From contig NZ_CP047025.1 of assembly GCF_009796845.1 (NCBI RefSeq), positions 3,658,001-3,722,000 of the forward strand: DNA of 64,000 bases, written 5' to 3'. Below, one piece after another: positions 60,333-64,000 of this stretch; position 1 is the stretch's first letter; every line of letters starts with the position of its first letter. The notes under the pieces are model-generated. The model saw only the letters and a program-made list of their open reading frames with translations. It made no database searches and was not told the DNA's origin. The translations under genes and the position numbers were made by a program. Source of the DNA: Cobetia sp. L2A1 (GTDB lineage: Bacteria > Pseudomonadota > Gammaproteobacteria > Pseudomonadales > Halomonadaceae).

Positions 60333-60364
60333 ACGATGGCGTGCGACTAAGCGCACGCCATCGT
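60333..60364. terminator. Strong hairpin between tsf and pyrH
   Basis: ACGATGGCGTGCG and CGCACGCCATCGT form a perfect 13-pair stem with a six-base loop, about 20 bases after the tsf stop. No T run follows, so it is more likely a processing or stability element within the rpsB-tsf-pyrH-frr transcript. Confidence 0.6.
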
Positions 60365-60385
60365 GAGAGTGGAATCAATCAGCCA

Positions 60386-61255
60386 TTACGCGCGGCTGAC
60401 CTGCTCCCGGACTTCAGCTGCGAAGTCGACTTCTTCCTTCTCGATACCTTCACCGACTTCCATACGTACGAAGGAAATCACTTCACCACCGGCGGCCTTG
60501 GCAAACTCGGCGACGGTCTGGTTCGGATCCTTGACGAACGGCTGTTCGGTCAGGCTGTTCTCAGCCAGGTACTTCTTCAGACGACCCAAGGACATCTTCT
60601 CGGCGATTTCTGCCGGCTTGCCAGCCATGTCAGGCTGAGCAAGGATGATGGCCTTCTCGGAATCCATCTGCTCCTGCGGCATGTCCGACGGACGTGCGCA
60701 AACCGGGTTAACGGCTGCGACGTGCATGGAAATGTCACGAGCCGCGTCACCAGTACCACCGGTGAGAAGCGTCAGCGCAGCGATACGGCCACCGTGGACA
60801 TAACCACCGACGACGCCACCAGCCGGTGCTTCGACGATTGCAGCACGACGAACGGAGATGTTCTCACCGATCTTCTGGACCAGCTGACCGCGAGTATCTT
60901 CCAGCTCGCCTTCCATCAGGGAAGCGATATCGGTGTTCTTGGTTGCGAACACACGATCGGCGATCAGGTTGGTGAAGGCCTTGAAATTGTCATCACGAGC
61001 GACGAAGTCGGTCTCGGAGTTGATTTCGACCATCACGCCGTAGCTGGAATCATCGGCGACCTTGATGACGATGGCGCCTTCAGCAGCCACACGGCCCGCT
61101 TTCTTGGAGGCCTTCAGGCCGGAGTTCTTACGCAGGTTCTCAATCGCCAGCTCGATGTCGCCACCGGCTTCGGTAAGAGCCTTCTTGCATTCCATCATGC
61201 CGAGCGCAGTACGCTCACGCAGTTCCTTTACCATAGATGCGCTGATAGCTGCCAT
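60386..61255 (-). CDS. tsf: Translation elongation factor Ts
   Basis: Guanine-nucleotide exchange factor for EF-Tu. The start at 61255 (AGAGG upstream) gives [20 protein letters not shown]; the family signature is [17 protein letters not shown], and the [10 protein letters not shown] core follows. 289 residues. It follows rpsB after a hairpin and is co-transcribed with it in other bacteria. Confidence 0.97.
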   Translation of the reverse strand: MAAISASMVKELRERTALGMMECKKALTEAGGDIELAIENLRKNSGLKASKKAGRVAAEGAIVIKVADDSSYGVMVEINSETDFVARDDNFKAFTNLIADRVFATKNTDIASLMEGELEDTRGQLVQKIGENISVRRAAIVEAPAGGVVGGYVHGGRIAALTLLTGGTGDAARDISMHVAAVNPVCARPSDMPQEQMDSEKAIILAQPDMAGKPAEIAEKMSLGRLKKYLAENSLTEQPFVKDPNQTVAEFAKAAGGEVISFVRMEVGEGIEKEEVDFAAEVREQVSRA

Positions 61256-61326
61256 GGGATGAAACCTCTGTCGTGTCGACGTCTTTGAATACGGGAATTC
61301 GGTCACGACCGCACCAAGCGGTCGCA

Positions 61327-61352
61327 AATAAGGGGGCCGTGGCCCCCTTATT
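61327..61352 (-). terminator. Hairpin between rpsB and tsf (attenuator-type)
   Basis: AATAAGGGGGCC and GGCCCCCTTATT form a perfect 12-pair stem with a two-base loop followed by TT. In E. coli a hairpin at the same place lowers tsf relative to rpsB; the same role is inferred. Confidence 0.65.
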
Positions 61353-61434
61353 GCTTGACCTGACTGCCGTTGGGCTAGGCCATGCTGCCTGAGTATAGCG
61401 CAGCGTTCATGACAGTCAGATCAAGCCGCCAGGA

Positions 61435-62169
61435 TCACTCAGCTGCGTCTTCTTCAGCCGCAGTCTCGACAAACTCACCGGCCAGCTCTTCTTCCTTGTT
61501 CTTGCCACAGGCGTTTGCAATTGCCTGGACATAGATCTGGATAGCGCGGATGGAGTCATCGTTACCCGGAATGACGTAGTCCACGCCGTCCGGATTGGAG
61601 TTGGTATCGACGACGCCGATGACCGGGATGCCCAGCTTGTTGGCTTCGTTGATCGCGATGCGCTCGTGGTCAACGTCGATCACGAACATTGCGTCCGGAA
61701 GGCCGCCCATGTCCTTGATACCACCGATGGAACGCTCGAGCTTGTCTTGCTCACGAGTGGCCATCAGGACTTCTTTCTTGGTCAGCTTCGCGAAAGTACC
61801 GTCTTCATGCATCTGCTCAAGTTCACGCAGACGCTTGATGGACTGACGGATCGTCTTGAAGTTGGTCAGCATGCCGCCCAACCAGCGATGGTTGACGTAC
61901 GGCTGACCAGACTTGCGAGCTTCTTCCTTGATGATCTTGCCGGCAGCGCGCTTGGTGCCCACGAACATGATCTTGTTGCCATTGGCAGCCATCTTCTCGA
62001 CCACAGCGACGGCTTCATTCAGAGCCGGCAGTGTGTGCTCAAGGTTGATGATGTGGATCTTGTTGCGAGCGCCGAAGATGAACTTGGACATCTTCGGGTT
62101 CCAGTACTTGGTCTGGTGACCGAAGTGTGCGCCTGCCTTGAGCAGATCGCGCATGTTGACTTGCGCCAT
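61435..62169 (-). CDS. rpsB: 30S ribosomal protein S2
   Basis: Small-subunit ribosomal protein. Signatures: [61 protein letters not shown] and the [19 protein letters not shown] region. 244 residues with an acidic C-terminal tail. First gene of the large minus-strand block. Confidence 0.98.
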   Translation of the reverse strand: MAQVNMRDLLKAGAHFGHQTKYWNPKMSKFIFGARNKIHIINLEHTLPALNEAVAVVEKMAANGNKIMFVGTKRAAGKIIKEEARKSGQPYVNHRWLGGMLTNFKTIRQSIKRLRELEQMHEDGTFAKLTKKEVLMATREQDKLERSIGGIKDMGGLPDAMFVIDVDHERIAINEANKLGIPVIGVVDTNSNPDGVDYVIPGNDDSIRAIQIYVQAIANACGKNKEEELAGEFVETAAEEDAAE

Positions 62170-62482
62170 GTGAATATCTCCTGGATATCGGGTTGGGCCT
62201 CCACGTCCCCCATGGATCCAACCGCTTGCGCGGCACCCGGGACCATGTGACGGAACGTGTGTGGATTGGGGTTATGTACGCGTTCCTGCAAGCTGTTGCC
62301 GTCTGGTCTACTCACAAGCGACCTGTCGGGTAAATTTGCAGGAAAGCGCGCGGCTTTATACCATAGCTCAACTGCGATATGAAGTCGTCGATGTCCTCGT
62401 GGATATGCGACTTACCTGGACATTCTCCCGCCACGCGCGGTCTGGCGGCGTTTTTCCTCCCTCATTACTGCCTAGAGTCCAC
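62170..62482. other. rpsB/map divergent intergenic region
   Basis: About 310 bases holding both promoters. On the minus strand a plausible rpsB promoter is present (see 62355-62383), leaving a roughly 180-base leader where S2 autoregulation would act. I could not pick a map promoter with confidence. Confidence 0.5.
62355..62383 (-). promoter_or_regulatory. Possible rpsB promoter
   Basis: On the minus strand TTCATA (62383-62378) and TATAAA (62360-62355) are 17 bases apart, four and five of six matches to the sigma-70 consensus, about 190 bases before rpsB. Confidence 0.45.
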
Positions 62483-63274
62483 ATGAACATTCCCATCAAG
62501 ACAGCTGAAGAAATCGACAAGATGCGCGTCGCCGGCCGTCTGGCGGCCGAGGTACTGGAACTGCTCGACGAACACATTCGTCCGGGCGTCACTACCGGCG
62601 AGTTGAATCGCGTGGCGCACCACCACATCACCGAGGTGCAGGGCTGCATTCCAGCCCCGCTCGACTACCACGGCTTTCCCAAGTCCATCTGCACCTCGAT
62701 CAACCACGTGGTGTGTCACGGCATTCCGGATGACAACAAGAAGCTGAAGAAGGGCGATATCCTCAACATCGATATCACCGTCATCAAGGATGGCTACCAC
62801 GGCGATACCTCCAAGATGTACATCGTCGGCGAGCCCACCATTCAAGCCGAGCGCCTGTGTCGCGTCACCCAGGAATGTCTCTACAAGAGCATTGAACTGG
62901 TACGCCCCGGGGTACGTCTGTCAGCGCTTGGTCGTGTAATTCAGAAGCACGCCGAGTCGGCCGGTTATAGTGTAGTACGCGATTTCTGTGGCCACGGCAT
63001 TGGTGCCGGCTTCCATGAAGATCCGCAGGTGCTGCATTATGATGGCTATGAAGCACGCGCTGACGCTGAGCTGCTCGAAGGCATGTGCCTGACTATCGAG
63101 CCAATGATCAATGTTGGCGGCTACAAGGTAAAAGTCCTCAAGGATGACTGGACTGCTGTCACCAAGGACAAGAGCCTGTCTGCCCAATGGGAACATACCC
63201 TGCTGGTGACAGCGACTGGCGTCGAGGTGCTCACGCGTCGCGCTGAAGAGGACTTCTCCTTCCTCGAGGGTTGA
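62483..63274 (+). CDS. map: Methionine aminopeptidase type I
   Basis: Removes N-terminal methionine from nascent proteins. Pita-bread fold with the metal ligands Asp, Asp, His, Glu, Glu: ILNIDITVIKDGYHGDTSKMY, GHGIGAGFHEDPQV, CLTIEPMIN and SAQWEHTLLVT. The start at 62483 gives MNIPIKTAEEIDKMRVAG, as in the family; 263 residues. Divergent from rpsB, and five bases before glnD. Confidence 0.97.
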   Translation: MNIPIKTAEEIDKMRVAGRLAAEVLELLDEHIRPGVTTGELNRVAHHHITEVQGCIPAPLDYHGFPKSICTSINHVVCHGIPDDNKKLKKGDILNIDITVIKDGYHGDTSKMYIVGEPTIQAERLCRVTQECLYKSIELVRPGVRLSALGRVIQKHAESAGYSVVRDFCGHGIGAGFHEDPQVLHYDGYEARADAELLEGMCLTIEPMINVGGYKVKVLKDDWTAVTKDKSLSAQWEHTLLVTATGVEVLTRRAEEDFSFLEG

Positions 63275-63279
63275 TCACG

Positions 63280-64000
63280 ATGCTCCTGCACCACTACCAC
63301 TTCGTCGAACGCGAAGCGCTTTACGACGCTGTCACCTTCGATCGCGAACTGGCCACGACGAAGATGCCCATCCCGCTGTTCAAGCGGGCATTGGCGCAGG
63401 TGCAGGAGCGGCTTGAAACCCGCTTCAAGGCAGGCGCCGACATCCGTGATCTCATTCATGGTCGTGCCCGTGCGCTGGATCGCCTGCTGACGATTGCCTG
63501 GCAGCGACAGACATGGCCGGATGCCGGTATCGCCTTGCTCGCCGTCGGCGGTTATGGCCGCGGCGAGCTGCACCCTCATTCTGATATCGACCTGCTACTG
63601 CTACTGGAGCAGGACGATGACACGCCCTATCGCGAGGCGCTGTCTGCCTTCATCACCTTCCTGTGGGACATCGGTCTCGAGATCGGCCAATCAGTACGTT
63701 CGCTGAATGATTGCGAGCGTGAGGCACGCGCGGATGTCACCGTGATCACCAACCTGCTCGAATCACGCGTTATCGCCGGCCCTCAGCGGCTGCGCGAAGC
63801 CATGCGTGAGCGACTGGCTACCGAGCACCTGTGGCCAGCAGAGGCCTTCTTCGAGGCCAAGTGGCAGGAGCAGATCACCCGTCACCACAAGTTTGCCAAC
63901 ACCGAGTACCACCTCGAGCCCAACATCAAGTCATCCCCCGGCGGCCTGCGCGATATCCAGATGATCGGCTGGGTCGCCAAGCGTCATTTCGGGGTTGAAC
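63280..64000 (+). CDS. glnD: Bifunctional uridylyltransferase/uridylyl-removing enzyme GlnD (N-terminal part)
   Basis: Senses glutamine and uridylylates PII. Only the first 240 codons are present; the frame runs off the window end. The nucleotidyltransferase motif is GGYGRGELHPHSDIDLLLL (about residues 88-106), with the two catalytic aspartates in SDIDLL, followed by NIKSSPGGLRDIQMIGW, all as in GlnD. A GAGGG site precedes the ATG, five bases after map. The HD and ACT domains would lie beyond the window. Confidence 0.96.
   Translation, partial: MLLHHYHFVEREALYDAVTFDRELATTKMPIPLFKRALAQVQERLETRFKAGADIRDLIHGRARALDRLLTIAWQRQTWPDAGIALLAVGGYGRGELHPHSDIDLLLLLEQDDDTPYREALSAFITFLWDIGLEIGQSVRSLNDCEREARADVTVITNLLESRVIAGPQRLREAMRERLATEHLWPAEAFFEAKWQEQITRHHKFANTEYHLEPNIKSSPGGLRDIQMIGWVAKRHFGVE

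Overview
The window is a stretch of gammaproteobacterial chromosome with moderately high G+C (high fifties per cent, judged by eye). The order of the housekeeping blocks, the acidic runs in surface proteins such as BamA, and the overall protein similarity suggest a member of the Halomonadaceae (Halomonas/Cobetia-like); this is inference and I cannot name a species. Nearly every base is coding. I see no insertion sequence, prophage, CRISPR array, rRNA or tRNA.

Layout. 1-3399 (minus): type IV pilus operon pilMNOP-pilQ (pilQ cut by the window edge), divergent from mrcA (PBP1A, 3650-6163). Then a DUF481 outer-membrane protein, a short-form malic enzyme and rpmE (minus), priA (plus), argS with a SPOR-domain gene, and hslVU behind a sigma-32-like heat-shock promoter. 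16577-22469 (plus): a DUF971 gene, ubiE-ubiJ-ubiB, hisE and tatABC; hisI, the usual partner of hisE, is absent here. Then elbB (minus), hemB and ppk1 (plus), phoX (minus, Tat-exported, with a good Pho box), and a DAHP synthase gene (minus) preceded by about 780 bases of leader with two peptide frames rich in Trp/Tyr/Phe codons. Next come an ECF sigma factor/RskA anti-sigma pair (plus), fre-folM, ubiD, rho with a long C-rich leader, trxA (all minus) and ppx (plus). 40354-62169 (minus) is the large conserved envelope/translation block read in the order rpsB-tsf-pyrH-frr-uppS-cdsA-dxr-rseP-bamA-ompH-lpxD-fabZ-lpxA-lpxB-rnhB-dnaE-accA-tilS. The window ends with map and the start of glnD (plus), divergent from rpsB.

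How genes work together. Ubiquinone synthesis (ubiE, ubiJ, ubiB, ubiD) is split over two places. Phosphate functions (ppk1, phoX, ppx) flank an accessory stretch holding the aroF leader and the sigma/anti-sigma pair; PhoX needs the Tat system encoded about 5 kb away. Lipid A, fatty acid, isoprenoid and outer-membrane assembly genes are co-directional with core translation genes.

Most interesting signals: (1) a classical-looking attenuator in front of aroF, with a 38-codon leader frame carrying Tyr-Trp-Tyr-Trp-Phe just before its stop and a strong intrinsic terminator, followed by a second leader frame with Tyr-Trp-Arg-Trp-Arg-Phe; (2) a dnaX-type slippery heptamer A AAA AAG near the end of rnhB, after which the -1 frame stays open for 111 codons and runs straight into dnaE; (3) a Pho box with a correctly spaced -10 before phoX; (4) a near-consensus sigma-32 promoter before hslVU; (5) repeats and a long hairpin where hisI would be expected.
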